Shown here in pieces: positions 1-8,355 of a stretch of 26,227 nt of DNA. Numbering within the stretch: the stretch's first letter is position 1; the number at the start of each line of letters is the position of its first letter. Below the pieces are notes generated by a model. That model saw only the letters and a list, made by a program, of their open reading frames with translations. It searched no databases and was not told the DNA's origin. The position numbers and the translations under genes are program-made. Origin of the DNA: CAZBWS01 sp964495705 (GTDB taxonomy: Bacteria > Pseudomonadota > Gammaproteobacteria > HTCC5015); NCBI GenBank assembly GCA_964495705.1, contig CAZBWS010000031.1:1-26227 (forward strand), given 5' to 3'.

Positions 1-2
1 TG

Positions 3-50
3 GCGGCGATAGATGAGTTGTTTGCTGGGGTGGAGTTGCCGGAGAAGTAA
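3..50 (+). CDS. 3' end of an unidentified gene (partial)
   Basis: The frame that starts at base 3 is open from the window edge to a TAA at 48-50 and encodes the last 15 residues, AAIDELFAGVELPEK. A perfect hairpin begins at the stop codon, which fits the end of a gene converging on the DUF934 gene. Fifteen codons are too few to identify a family, and an open stretch this short can occur by chance, so this is a tentative call. Confidence 0.3.
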   Translation, partial: AAIDELFAGVELPEK

Positions 51-90
51 TACGGATAGGCTGGAAAAACCTATCCGTATAGAACGGCTA
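50..90. repeat. REP-like hairpin, copy 1
   Basis: ATACGGATAGG at 50-60 and CCTATCCGTAT at 70-80 form a perfect 11-bp stem with a 9-base loop. It is followed directly by CCGTATAGAACGGCTA (75-90), a motif seen again at 18941 and 24322. The hairpin lies between two convergent genes and may end transcription from both sides, although there is no clear T-run. It belongs to a dispersed family in this window (2250, 3722, 18941, 22338, 24322). Confidence 0.65.
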
Positions 91-99
91 GAGTGCTAA

Positions 100-567
100 C
101 TAAATAGCCCTAGGAATAGGCTGGTAGCTAACGCTAAAGTCTTTGAAACCTTCTAGGAATACGTCTAGATCTTTGCCCTCTTCTACTTCATAGGCGTCTA
201 TGCCGCAGCGGTGCATATAGAAAGCCTGGTCACGCAGTACGTTGCCATAGGCGCGCAGCTCACCGGTGAAGCCGAAGCGCTCGCGCAATAGGCGGGCAAA
301 GCTATAGCAACGTCCATCCACGAAGGCAGGGAACTCTAGGGCCACTATGGCTTGCTTGGCAAGCTCTGTGCCTATGGCGTAGATGTCGTAATCGTTGCCG
401 TTCACCGACACCGCTACTTGGCCGTCGTGGCTGGCTAGTTGCTCTTGCTCGGCTAGAAAGCGCGAGTAGGGTACGATGATGTCACCGGCAGGGATCTCTC
501 CCTCAAGGCCAACATGGCTAAAGCTATTGGCCACTACCTGCTGGTTTTTGATCATTTGCTTAGACAT
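100..567 (-). CDS. DUF934 family protein, sulfite reductase partner
   Basis: This 155-residue protein is predicted to be soluble, with no signal peptide or membrane segment. The central and C-terminal part (VDGRCYSFARLLRERFGFTG, then LRAYGNVLRDQAFYMHRCG) is characteristic of DUF934, a family almost always encoded directly after cysI-type sulfite reductase genes in Pseudomonas-like bacteria. Its biochemical role is not established; a helper or electron-transfer partner for sulfite reductase is the usual guess. The start at 567 is chosen because a strong AAGGAGG lies 6 bases upstream. An in-frame ATG at 597 would place the start deep inside cysI without such a site. The start overlaps the cysI stop by 8 bases (ATGTCTAA), so the two genes are probably translationally coupled. 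Confidence 0.88.
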   Translation of the reverse strand: MSKQMIKNQQVVANSFSHVGLEGEIPAGDIIVPYSRFLAEQEQLASHDGQVAVSVNGNDYDIYAIGTELAKQAIVALEFPAFVDGRCYSFARLLRERFGFTGELRAYGNVLRDQAFYMHRCGIDAYEVEEGKDLDVFLEGFKDFSVSYQPIPRAI

Positions 568-2209
568 AAGTCGCCTCCTTGAATGGCTTGATACCAATGC
601 GCTTGTAAACGTCTAGGAAGCTTTCTTCCTCGTTGCGCTGCTCAATGTAGAAATCTAGGATTCGCTTGATCGCGGGGGCAACATCGTCCTCTTCAAAAGA
701 AGGACCGATGACCTTGCCGACCATCGCGTCTTCTGCAGAAGAGCCGCCGATTTGAATGGTGTAGGATTCTACGCCTTTACGCTCGCGACCCATGATGCCG
801 ATGTGGCCAATGTGGTGGTGGCCGCAGGCGTTCATACAACCCGACATTTTGATCTGTAGATCGCCCACATCGTGCTCATAGTCTACGTCGTCAAAGTATT
901 TGTTGATCTTCTCGGCTAAGGGGATGGTCTTGGCGTCGGCCAAGGCGCAGAATTCCCAGCCTGGGCAGCAGATCATGTCAGTCAGCAGGCCTATATTGGC
1001 ACGTGCCAAGTCAAGTTCGCCTAGCTTCTCCCATAGAGCGAACAGGTCTGCTTCTTTGACATCGGCCAGCACCATGTTTTGGTCATGAGTGGTGCGAATT
1101 TCGCCAAAGCTGTACTGGTCGGCCAAGTCGGCGACGCCCATCATCTCGGCAGTGGTCACATCGCCCGGAGCACGATCTGCGTGGGCCAGTGAGATGTAAG
1201 CAGAGCGGTAGCCTGCTTGCTTGTGCTTGCGGGTGTTGTTCAATACCCAGCGGCTGAATTCTACATTGCCAGCTTTTTGCTCGCTTAATGTTGATTGTGC
1301 TGCGGCATCGGCTGTATAAGCAGGCAGAGGGAAAAACTCCTGCATAGCCGCAATAGACTCTGACGTAACTTTTAGCGCTGAGTCTTTGATGTGCGTCCAT
1401 TCGGCGTCGACTAGCTCGCGTAGCTTATCAATGCCTAGGGACTTCACTAGGATTTTAATACGCGCCTTGTACTTGTTGTCGCGGTTGCCTTGCAGGTTAT
1501 AGACACGCAGAATCGCTTCAATGTAGGAAAGCATATGTTCCTTGGGCAGGAACTCTTGAATGCACTGTGATACCAACGGTGTACGCCCCATGCCGCCGCC
1601 GACGTATACCGCAAAACCTGTTTCCCCTGCATCGTTCTGTACCAAGTACAAGCCCACGTCGTGCAGCTTCACTGCAGCACGGTCGGAGGTTGCACCATTC
1701 ACGGCAATTTTAAACTTGCGTGGCAGATAGGCAAACTCAGGGTGAAAGGTAGACCACTGGCGGATGATTTCGCAATAAGGGCGAGGATCTTCTAGCTCGT
1801 CGGGGCTGGTGCCTGCGAGCGCGTCCGTAGTGGTGTTGCGAATACAGTTGCCGCTGGTTTGCACGGCGTGCATCTCTACCGAAGCGAGATCGGCCAAGAT
1901 GTCAGGCACGGTGTCTAGCTCGGGCCAGTTGTACTGAATATTCTGGCGCGTAGAAATATGCGCATAGCTGCGATCATACTTTTCGGCAATACTGCCTAGC
2001 ATACGCAGCTGCGTAGAAGAGAGCAGGCCGTAAGGAATGGCAACACGTAGCATGGGTGCAAAGCGCTGCACGTAGAGGCCGTTTTGCAAGCGCACGGGGC
2101 GGAACTCTTCCTCGGGAAGATTGCCGGCTAGGTGGCGCTGGGTTTGGTCGCGATATTGTTCAACGCGCTCATTGATAATGGTTTTATCAGTTTCGTTATA
2201 CTTGTACAT
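560..2209 (-). CDS. cysI: Siroheme [4Fe-4S] sulfite/nitrite reductase
   Basis: A 549-residue haemoprotein of the single-chain sulfite/nitrite reductase family, which reduces sulfite to sulfide (six electrons) in the cytoplasm for cysteine synthesis. It has the two ferredoxin-like half domains and the conserved cysteines that hold the 4Fe-4S cluster and siroheme: C415-x5-C421 and C458-x3-C462 (GCMNACGHHH). Basic segments HISTRQN (about 85-91) and NCIRN (about 121-125) fit siroheme and substrate contacts. Length and layout match the Pseudomonas CysI type, which takes electrons from ferredoxin or a separate reductase rather than an adjacent CysJ, and no cysJ is visible here. Nitrite reductases share the fold, but the sat and DUF934 neighbours argue for sulfite. 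No strong Shine-Dalgarno precedes the ATG at 2209. Confidence 0.93.
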   Translation of the reverse strand: MYKYNETDKTIINERVEQYRDQTQRHLAGNLPEEEFRPVRLQNGLYVQRFAPMLRVAIPYGLLSSTQLRMLGSIAEKYDRSYAHISTRQNIQYNWPELDTVPDILADLASVEMHAVQTSGNCIRNTTTDALAGTSPDELEDPRPYCEIIRQWSTFHPEFAYLPRKFKIAVNGATSDRAAVKLHDVGLYLVQNDAGETGFAVYVGGGMGRTPLVSQCIQEFLPKEHMLSYIEAILRVYNLQGNRDNKYKARIKILVKSLGIDKLRELVDAEWTHIKDSALKVTSESIAAMQEFFPLPAYTADAAAQSTLSEQKAGNVEFSRWVLNNTRKHKQAGYRSAYISLAHADRAPGDVTTAEMMGVADLADQYSFGEIRTTHDQNMVLADVKEADLFALWEKLGELDLARANIGLLTDMICCPGWEFCALADAKTIPLAEKINKYFDDVDYEHDVGDLQIKMSGCMNACGHHHIGHIGIMGRERKGVESYTIQIGGSSAEDAMVGKVIGPSFEEDDVAPAIKRILDFYIEQRNEEESFLDVYKRIGIKPFKEATYV

Positions 2210-2249
2210 AACACATTCGCTTAATTTAAAAGTTTACCGCTATATGTAG

Positions 2250-2292
2250 ATGCGGATAGGCTAGAAACGACGTGTTTCCAGTCTATCCGCAT
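2250..2292. repeat. REP-like hairpin, copy 2
   Basis: Arms at 2250-2268 (ATGCGGATAGGCTAGAAAC) and 2274-2292 pair along 19 positions with one G-T and one A-C mismatch. This is the longest copy of the ATGCGGATAG palindrome family. It sits in the 203-base spacer between sat and cysI, next to a second, unrelated palindrome at 2305. Confidence 0.75.
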
Positions 2293-2304
2293 ACACTAAA
2301 AAGC

Positions 2305-2405
2305 TGTCATCCTGAGCGAAACGAAGTGGAGCCGAAGGATCTTATTCACTAAATTATCGGTGAGCTAGATCCTTCCACTACGCTAACGTTCCGGTCAGGA
2401 TGACA
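2305..2405. repeat. Long imperfect palindrome of the GTCATCCTGAGCG type
   Basis: TGTCATCCTGA (2305-2315) pairs with TCAGGATGACA (2395-2405), and inside it GAAGGATCT (2334-2342) pairs with AGATCCTTC (2367-2375). This forms an imperfect palindrome of about 101 bases. The core (GTCATCCTGAGCG, then CGAAGGATCT) is, from memory, a dispersed intergenic repeat seen in many unrelated bacterial genomes. It ends 8 bases before the sat stop codon, so it would be at the 3' end of the sat transcript and may act as a terminator or an mRNA-stabilising structure. Confidence 0.75.
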
Positions 2406-2412
2406 TTGTTGT

Positions 2413-3624
2413 CTACTTCGCCGAAGCGCCTTGCAGCTTTACTTCGACCTTGTCTTCTTCGGCGATGCCTTCATAGTGTTTGCGCAAAACGGCAAGGACT
2501 TCTGGGCGGCTAAAGTTATCAGGTACTTCGTCGCCTTCTGAGAGTAGCTTGCGCAGCTTAGAGCCAGACAACAACATGCGATCAGCCGCTTCATGTGGGC
2601 AGGTCTTCATAGACGCCATGCCACCGCATTTATTGCACCAGAAAGTCCAGTCGATCTTCATAGGCTTAGTCAAAATAGCATTTTCTGGAAGGCCGTCGAA
2701 AATGTCATGGGCATCAAACGGGCCATAGTAGTCGCCAACGCCTGCGTGATCACGCCCAACGATTAACCAGTTACAGCCATAGTTCTGACGAAATACGGCG
2801 TGTAGCAAGGCTTCGCGAGGACCCGCATAGCGCATATCCAGTGGATAGCCCGACTGGAGTACGGTGTTGTCGACAAAGTAGTTCTCAACTAACTGACCAA
2901 TGGCTTCGGCACGTACTTCTGCAGGGATGTCGCCGGGCTTTAGATTACCTAGAAGAGAGTGAATCATCACGCCGTCGCATAGCTCAATGGCAATCTTCAC
3001 GAGGTATTCGTGGGAGCGGTGTAAGGGGTTGCGAGTCTGGAAAGCCGCAATATTGCTCCAGCCACGCTTTTCAAATTCGGCGCGGGTTTCTGCAGGTGTC
3101 ATGTAAAGGCCGCTAAACTTCTTCGGGAAGCCACCTTGTGATAATACTTTTACGGCTCCTGCTAGGTTAACTTCGCCTTGCTCCATGACCATTTTCACAC
3201 CTGGGTGCTCTAGGTCCGTGGTCTTGTAAACGTGGTCACATTCCCATTCTTTATCGATGGTGTACTTTTCATCTAGCGTCAGTATACCTACGGCTTCCCC
3301 ATCTACGGTCAGAGCGACATCACTGTTTAACTCTAGGCTGCTTGCGGTATGTAGGTCTGTTGACAGGGTGATTGGGATGGGCCAAAACAAGCCGTTTTGC
3401 ATATGCATGTTGACACATACGCCTTCCCAGTCGGTCTTGTTCATAAAGCCGGTTAGTGGGGTGAAGCCACCTATGCCGAGCATGATTAGATCGCCAAACT
3501 CACGCGAGCTGATTTCTACTTTAGGTAAAGATTCTGCGCGGGCTTTTTCTGCTGCGTACTCAGAGTTCTCAACTAAAAGTGTAACTAAGTCATCACTACC
3601 GTGGGGTTTTACTAATCCAGACAT
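2413..3624 (-). CDS. sat: ATP sulfurylase, single-chain Sat type
   Basis: A 403-residue sulfate adenylyltransferase that makes adenosine 5'-phosphosulfate and pyrophosphate from sulfate and ATP, the first step of sulfate activation. Visible motifs are Q196-T-R-N-P, followed by H202-R-S-H205 (ATP binding and catalysis), and G290-R-D-H-A-G. A Cys-rich segment (C330-x2-C333, then C342-P-H) fits the zinc-binding site found in some bacterial and archaeal Sat proteins. There is no fused APS kinase domain. The gene precedes cysI on the same strand but is separated from it by two palindromes. APS reductase (cysH), needed between these two enzymes, is not in the window. An AGGTG lies about 9 bases before the ATG. 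Confidence 0.94.
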   Translation of the reverse strand: MSGLVKPHGSDDLVTLLVENSEYAAEKARAESLPKVEISSREFGDLIMLGIGGFTPLTGFMNKTDWEGVCVNMHMQNGLFWPIPITLSTDLHTASSLELNSDVALTVDGEAVGILTLDEKYTIDKEWECDHVYKTTDLEHPGVKMVMEQGEVNLAGAVKVLSQGGFPKKFSGLYMTPAETRAEFEKRGWSNIAAFQTRNPLHRSHEYLVKIAIELCDGVMIHSLLGNLKPGDIPAEVRAEAIGQLVENYFVDNTVLQSGYPLDMRYAGPREALLHAVFRQNYGCNWLIVGRDHAGVGDYYGPFDAHDIFDGLPENAILTKPMKIDWTFWCNKCGGMASMKTCPHEAADRMLLSGSKLRKLLSEGDEVPDNFSRPEVLAVLRKHYEGIAEEDKVEVKLQGASAK

Positions 3625-3721
3625 GTTCGGTGCACCTGTTGTTCAGCCTAAAAGGGCGTAAATCGTAGAATTGGGCGCGGAATATAGCATAAATTCACCC
3701 AAACTGTATGGTGAAGGGTTT

Positions 3722-3741
3722 ATGCGGATATGCTGAAAAGC
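3722..3741 (+). repeat. REP-like half copy, copy 3
   Basis: ATGCGGATATGCTGAAAAGC matches the left arm of the palindrome family, but no good right arm follows, so it looks like a decayed or half element. It lies between the sat start and the DUF481 terminator. The remainder of this 187-base spacer must also hold the sat promoter, which I cannot place with confidence. Confidence 0.45.
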
Positions 3742-3766
3742 TATAAGAATGCCTAGGAGCTACAAA

Positions 3767-3790
3767 AAAGGCCGCATAATAGCGGCCTTT
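3767..3790 (-). terminator. Rho-independent terminator after the DUF481 gene
   Basis: AAAGGCCGC (3767-3775) and GCGGCCTTT (3782-3790) form a perfect 9-bp stem with the loop ATAATA. Read on the minus strand, the stem is followed by a T-run, and it starts 21 bases after the DUF481 stop codon. Confidence 0.9.
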
Positions 3791-3811
3791 GAATGGTTTG
3801 GCGTTATTAAC

Positions 3812-4537
3812 TTAGAAGCCGTAAACAACGGCAACTGAGGATATGCGATCGTAGTTGCTAGTGCCAGGTTCCACCTCAGAATTGTGCTTCACTTGATGAC
3901 TGAGTTTTAAAGCCACGGCTTTACTCATGGCGACTTTCAGGCCTAGGTCCAATGTCGTTTGGATATTATCGTCATTACCTTCAGCGAGTAAAGATTGAGT
4001 GAAGTCGGTGTTTTCATTCAATTTGTGGCTGAATTTTTCGAGGAAACGAAAGGCAACACCGCTTTCTGTGTCGCCGGTATTTCGCAATGTGAGTCGCTGT
4101 GAACCTGCTCCAGCTTCTAAGTCAAGAAGAGTCGTATCGTTCTTAATAACGTGCCAACCAATACCTGCGGTGAGGTTTTGAATGTAGTGGTAGTCGCTGA
4201 ACTCGTCGTCTTCATATTTACCTGCAGCCCAAGAGAAAAAATCAGCATTGAAGTCGTAAGTAACCTTGTTGGTTAGCGTAGAACGGTCAGCAGAATCAGT
4301 CTTGTCGCCATTAACATCCGTCGTGCTGCCTTTGATTTGCTCCAGCTTAAATTCATTACCCCAAGCCGCATTTTTGTAGTTAATGCCGAGCTTTCCTAAT
4401 AGTGACTCACCTTCAGTGCCCGCCGCGCTTGAGGTCATCGTATAACCTAATTCGCCTTCGCCAGACCATTTTTTAGCTTCATCGGCAGCAAATGCAGGCG
4501 TTGTTAATACTAGGGCTAGTGGAATTAATTTCTTCAT
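3812..4537 (-). CDS. DUF481 family outer-membrane beta-barrel protein
   Basis: A 241-residue protein with a clear signal peptide (MKKLIPLALVLTTPAFA, cleavage before ADEAKK). The mature part is made of alternating amphipathic strands (WSGEGELGYTMTSS, LLGKLGINYKN, EFKLEQIKG, NKVTYDFNADFFSW) and ends in phenylalanine, as outer-membrane barrels do. The pattern fits DUF481, the family of YdiY, a salt-induced outer-membrane protein of unknown function in E. coli. AAGGAGC stands just upstream of the ATG, and a terminator follows the gene, so it is probably transcribed alone. Confidence 0.88.
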   Translation of the reverse strand: MKKLIPLALVLTTPAFAADEAKKWSGEGELGYTMTSSAAGTEGESLLGKLGINYKNAAWGNEFKLEQIKGSTTDVNGDKTDSADRSTLTNKVTYDFNADFFSWAAGKYEDDEFSDYHYIQNLTAGIGWHVIKNDTTLLDLEAGAGSQRLTLRNTGDTESGVAFRFLEKFSHKLNENTDFTQSLLAEGNDDNIQTTLDLGLKVAMSKAVALKLSHQVKHNSEVEPGTSNYDRISSVAVVYGF

Positions 4538-4620
4538 TTTTGCTCCTTAGAGTAGATATTGTTAGCGCATCAGTTTATATGTGTTCTACGAAAAATACAT
4601 GAGCTCAATAATATTTAACA

Positions 4621-5391
4621 ATGTGTACACTTTTTATCGCCATTGACAGCCACCCCGATTACCCATTAATTATTGCGGGTAATAGAGACGAATTTTATCA
4701 GCGAAAAACAGCCGTATTGCAAGATTGGGGGGATATTGTTGGCGGCCGAGACCTACAGCAAGGCGGTCACTGGTTAGCTGCGGATAAACAAGGGCGTTGG
4801 GCGGCACTAACGAACTACCGAAACCCTGAGCATAGGGTGGAATCTCCTCATACTCGTGGGGACTTGGTCAAAGACTACTTGCAGCAGTCTGCGACTATTG
4901 ATGAATATATACACGCAGTGCGAAGCGACAACAGGTGTTACGAAGGTTTTAATCTATTGCTGGGTAATGGGCAGGGTAGTGTGGCTCATTATTCCAATGT
5001 GACAGATCAGTTAACATTTTTATCTGCGGGTATATATGGTTTGAGTAATGCCCTATTAGATACACCGTGGCCTAAGGTTGTGGCAGGCAAGGCGGCATTT
5101 GCGCATATGCTTAAAGACAGTATGAGTATATCCCCCCCAGATGTGTTTGATTTTTTATCAAATGCAGAACAGGCGCCTACTAGCGAGCTACCAAGTACTG
5201 GGCTGACTGAGCAGATGGAGCGCCTATTGTCATCATTGTTTATCCGCAGCCCGGCCTATGGGACGCTTAGCAGTGCTCTGATTACTTGGTCAGCAAACAG
5301 GGAGTTACAATTTTTTGAAAGGCGTTATTCAGTGACGAAGCACCAGGGTGATGATCATCAAATTGCTATTCAATTGACTTCGTCCAATTAG
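4621..5391 (+). CDS. NRDE family protein (TANGO2-like)
   Basis: A 256-residue cytoplasmic protein that begins MCTLFIAID and carries the family signature N-R-D-E at about residues 21-24 (IIAGNRDEFYQRKT), followed by GGRDLQQGGHWLAADKQGRWAALTN. These are hallmarks of the NRDE/DUF833 family related to eukaryotic TANGO2. The Cys at position 2 is conserved in the family and could become the N-terminal residue after Met removal, as in Ntn-hydrolase-like proteins. The molecular role in bacteria is unsettled; roles in haem handling or lipid metabolism have been proposed for homologues. There is no strong Shine-Dalgarno. Its stop overlaps the convergent kinase gene by 4 bases. Confidence 0.9.
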   Translation: MCTLFIAIDSHPDYPLIIAGNRDEFYQRKTAVLQDWGDIVGGRDLQQGGHWLAADKQGRWAALTNYRNPEHRVESPHTRGDLVKDYLQQSATIDEYIHAVRSDNRCYEGFNLLLGNGQGSVAHYSNVTDQLTFLSAGIYGLSNALLDTPWPKVVAGKAAFAHMLKDSMSISPPDVFDFLSNAEQAPTSELPSTGLTEQMERLLSSLFIRSPAYGTLSSALITWSANRELQFFERRYSVTKHQGDDHQIAIQLTSSN

Positions 5392-7433
5392 CCGTTATCT
5401 AGGGCGTTGCGCAAACTTACGGCAAGCTCTTTTTTACTATAGGGCTTATAAATCACCTCAAACTCAGAATCTTTCTCGTTAGTGTGAGATGAATCGCAAT
5501 ACCCTGTCGTCATTAAAGTACTCAATTCGGGCCTATTGTTTTTGGCCCACTGTGCTAACTGTGGCCCGCTAAGGTTGCCTGGCATAATCATGTCACAAAA
5601 TAGTGCGTGAAAGCCATGCTGTGTTTGTGACAGTAATTCATGAGCTGCGTCAGCGTTATCTACTGAGGTGGTGGTATAACCTAAACTATTTAAGCAGTTG
5701 CTCGTGAATTTTCTAACCCTATCTTCGTCTTCGACAATCAGTATATGCTCCTGCCCCCTAGGCATGTTTCGTGTGCTATTTGTTGGGCTGCTTGGCTTTC
5801 GTACTTGCTTGGTATGGGGAATCAGTAGACCGATTGTTGTACCTACCCCTAGTGTGCTTTTAATACATACACTACCATGAGATTGTTGGGCAAAGCTATA
5901 CACCATACTTAAGCCCATGCCCGTACCTTGCCCAGCTTGTTTAGTCGTGAAAAATGGATCGAAGACTTTACTTTGTAAGGTTTTCGAAATACCTGTTCCC
6001 GTGTCACTTACACTTATAAGCACATAGTCCCCCATCGCTGGCTCGGGTGAATATTGTAATGCCTTGCGTTCATCAATGATGGTGTTTGACACCTCGAGCT
6101 GAACCGTTCCCCCGTTAGGCATGGCGTCTCTTGCATTGAGCGCTAGATTAAGCAGTGCGTTTTGTAGCTGCGCGCTATCGACAATGACCGTATTATTGTT
6201 GCCGTTTAACTTTAGTTCTACATTTGTTTCACCGCCAAGGGCGCGTTCAATCATACGTAGAAAATTTTCACATAGTGCATTGATATCACAGTTTTCAGCT
6301 TTTAAGGCTTGCTTGCGAGCAAAGCTCAACAGCCTAGCTGTTAATTGAGCTCCATCAGTTGTGGCTGATAATGCATCGCTTAATAACTCTAGCTTCTCAG
6401 TGTCGTTCTCGGAGACTAAGTCCTCCTCTAAAAGGCGTAAATTGCCTTGGATAATAAGTAGCAAATTATTAAAGTCATGACCGATACCGCCAGTTAAATG
6501 ACCTAATGCTTCCATTTTTTGAGATTGCAGTGTTTTTTCTTCTAAACGCTTGACCTCACTCGTGTCTTGTACAACTAGGAGTATGCAGTTGCTCCCTGTA
6601 CTATCAATGAAGGGCTGGGACGCTATTTTGCAAGGGAAGTCGCGATTGTGTTTTCCGATACCGATAAATTTATTGGCATTGCTCTGGGTTAGCTTGCCTT
6701 GAAGTAAGGCCAATACATCTGTTTCTTCGCTATGCCGAAGTAATCGATCTATAAATAGAGGTGTACCAGCAAGGGAGGGTCGACTGAATAGCTGGACAGA
6801 GGATTCGTCCATATAACGAACTTCGCCGCTTATATTAATATGTATAGTGGCAACCCCTACATGCTTGTTAATGTTTTCTTGTAGTTGCTTATTGCGTTGA
6901 ACATGTTGTTTTAAACTACTTACAGCTTGCTTAAGTTCAGGAATTGTTTTGCGGAAAGTGAAAACAAGAGTGATAAATAAAAAAACAACTAAAACCTTTT
7001 GGATGAGAGATGAGTAGCTGATTGTTTGGTGTGTTGGTGTATTCGCGATATAGGCTAGGTGTTTGGTATAGGGGAGAAAGTCAATATGCGTAGACGGCAA
7101 ATTTTCGTTGTTTAAACTTGTTTGCATGTCTGACTTTAGTTTTTCCAAAACAGCCTGCCCCATTGAAAGGTGGTATTTTTGTGTAGTACTTTGCTTAGGC
7201 AATGAAGTGAGTAAAGTCTTATGTTGTTGTAATAACTGGTTTAACCAGCGTTGAAACTCGTCAGCTCGCTCTATCGTGGGCTGTTGCTCAAGCTGCACCA
7301 GTATTCGGTCGATTAGCATATGTTGTGCTGACAGAGGACTTGCTTGTGGAGGTGCCAAAGCAAAAATACCTAAGCAGCACAGCAGTGAAAAGAGTAGCTT
7401 ATAGTGATTTTTCATAGCGTTGTTTTCGATCAT
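5388..7433 (-). CDS. Membrane hybrid sensor histidine kinase
   Basis: A 681-residue hybrid kinase. An N-terminal hydrophobic segment (about 10-30, signal peptide or membrane anchor) leads to a probable periplasmic helical sensor (about 33-140) and a membrane span (about 143-160). A coiled linker and PAS-like domain (about 170-295) follow. The dimerisation domain has phospho-acceptor H319 in GGIGHDFNNLL, and the ATPase domain has N433, D477-x-G-x-G and a GTGMGLSM loop at 503-510. A C-terminal receiver (about 563-680) has acidic residues at 568-569, phospho-acceptor D614 and K663. The ligand is unknown. It is divergent from the OmpR-type regulator at 7582, a possible partner. A second ATG at 7415 is an alternative start; neither has a strong ribosome-binding site. 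Confidence 0.9.
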   Translation of the reverse strand: MIENNAMKNHYKLLFSLLCCLGIFALAPPQASPLSAQHMLIDRILVQLEQQPTIERADEFQRWLNQLLQQHKTLLTSLPKQSTTQKYHLSMGQAVLEKLKSDMQTSLNNENLPSTHIDFLPYTKHLAYIANTPTHQTISYSSLIQKVLVVFLFITLVFTFRKTIPELKQAVSSLKQHVQRNKQLQENINKHVGVATIHINISGEVRYMDESSVQLFSRPSLAGTPLFIDRLLRHSEETDVLALLQGKLTQSNANKFIGIGKHNRDFPCKIASQPFIDSTGSNCILLVVQDTSEVKRLEEKTLQSQKMEALGHLTGGIGHDFNNLLLIIQGNLRLLEEDLVSENDTEKLELLSDALSATTDGAQLTARLLSFARKQALKAENCDINALCENFLRMIERALGGETNVELKLNGNNNTVIVDSAQLQNALLNLALNARDAMPNGGTVQLEVSNTIIDERKALQYSPEPAMGDYVLISVSDTGTGISKTLQSKVFDPFFTTKQAGQGTGMGLSMVYSFAQQSHGSVCIKSTLGVGTTIGLLIPHTKQVRKPSSPTNSTRNMPRGQEHILIVEDEDRVRKFTSNCLNSLGYTTTSVDNADAAHELLSQTQHGFHALFCDMIMPGNLSGPQLAQWAKNNRPELSTLMTTGYCDSSHTNEKDSEFEVIYKPYSKKELAVSLRNALDNG

Positions 7434-7581
7434 TTTCTGACATTTGTACTTTTTTATAATAATTTAAGCTCTATGTTGTCTTTTTTTATAGGCATGTGCA
7501 ATGCCTGTTTAATATCGTTTTAGGCTGTGTGATAATATTTTAAAAAATATACACGACTCACATTAACTGGGAATATATAAG

Positions 7582-8286
7582 ATGCATGATGGCAAAGAGC
7601 AAATATTGGTCGTTGATGATGATGCTAGAGTGCGCCGCTTACTGGAACGTTATTTAACCCGCAATGGCATGAATGTTTTTCAAGCCAGTAACGGCTCAGA
7701 AATGAAGTCAGTTATCGCAGAAAGGGAAATAAATTTAATTTTATTGGACTTGTTAATGCCGGAAGATGACGGCATTACCTTGGCTAGAGAAATTCGCCAG
7801 AACTCTGATGTTCCTATAATAATGTTGACGGGGCAAGCGGATACTGTTGATAAAGTAGTAGGTCTTGAAGTTGGGGCTGATGATTATGTAACCAAACCCT
7901 TTGATGAGCGTGAACTTCTTGCTCGCGCACGCTCTGTTTTACGTCGTCGAAAAATAAACTCAGAAGACCCCCGTCAGCCTGAGCTTATACGCTTTGGCGA
8001 TTGGTCTTTGAATATAGCTTCACAAGAACTGAGAAATGAAAGTGGTACTGTAGAGTACTTAACTAAACATGAGTTTTTGTTGTTAGAGGCACTTCTCAAA
8101 CGCCCCAATAGAATTTTTACACGTAACGAAATACTCGATCTAGTTGCTTCACGAGAGTGGATATCTACAGATAGAAGCATAGATGTGTTAGTAGGGAAGT
8201 TGCGCAAAAAAGTTGAGGTCGATCCACGTAATCCTGTATATATTCATACTCAAAGAGGCGTCGGTTATAAGTTTTCGGCGGCTTGA
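7582..8286 (+). CDS. OmpR/PhoB-type response regulator
   Basis: A 234-residue regulator. The receiver domain (about 6-120) has the acidic pair D12/D13, phospho-acceptor D56 (LILLDLLMP), T83 and K105 (TKPF). The C-terminal winged helix (about 135-232) contains EYLTKHEFLLLEALL, DRSIDVLVGKLRKK and TQRGVGYKF, all typical of OmpR-type DNA-binding domains. GGGAA lies 8 bases before the ATG. A possible extended -10 (TGTGATAAT, 7528-7536) lies about 45 bases upstream in the 148-base spacer shared with the kinase. Its targets are unknown; the adhesin and surface cluster downstream are plausible candidates by position only. The gene ends in a shared terminator with the adhesin gene. Confidence 0.94.
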   Translation: MHDGKEQILVVDDDARVRRLLERYLTRNGMNVFQASNGSEMKSVIAEREINLILLDLLMPEDDGITLAREIRQNSDVPIIMLTGQADTVDKVVGLEVGADDYVTKPFDERELLARARSVLRRRKINSEDPRQPELIRFGDWSLNIASQELRNESGTVEYLTKHEFLLLEALLKRPNRIFTRNEILDLVASREWISTDRSIDVLVGKLRKKVEVDPRNPVYIHTQRGVGYKFSAA

Positions 8287-8298
8287 TACTGAAGTGTA

Positions 8299-8347
8299 CA
8301 GCACGCATAAAAAAAGCGCCCAATGGGCGCTTTTTTTATGCGTGCTG
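8299..8347. terminator. Bidirectional terminator, perfect 23-bp palindrome
   Basis: The arms 8299-8321 and 8325-8347 are perfect inverse complements with only AAT between them. Each arm has a GC-rich inner part (AGCGCCC), an A7 or T7 tract, and an outer block CAGCACGCAT. Read from either side, it is a GC stem followed by seven T. It sits between the convergent regulator gene (stop 12 bases away) and adhesin gene (stop 8 bases away) and should stop both transcripts. Confidence 0.95.
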
Positions 8348-8355
8348 ATCTTGTG

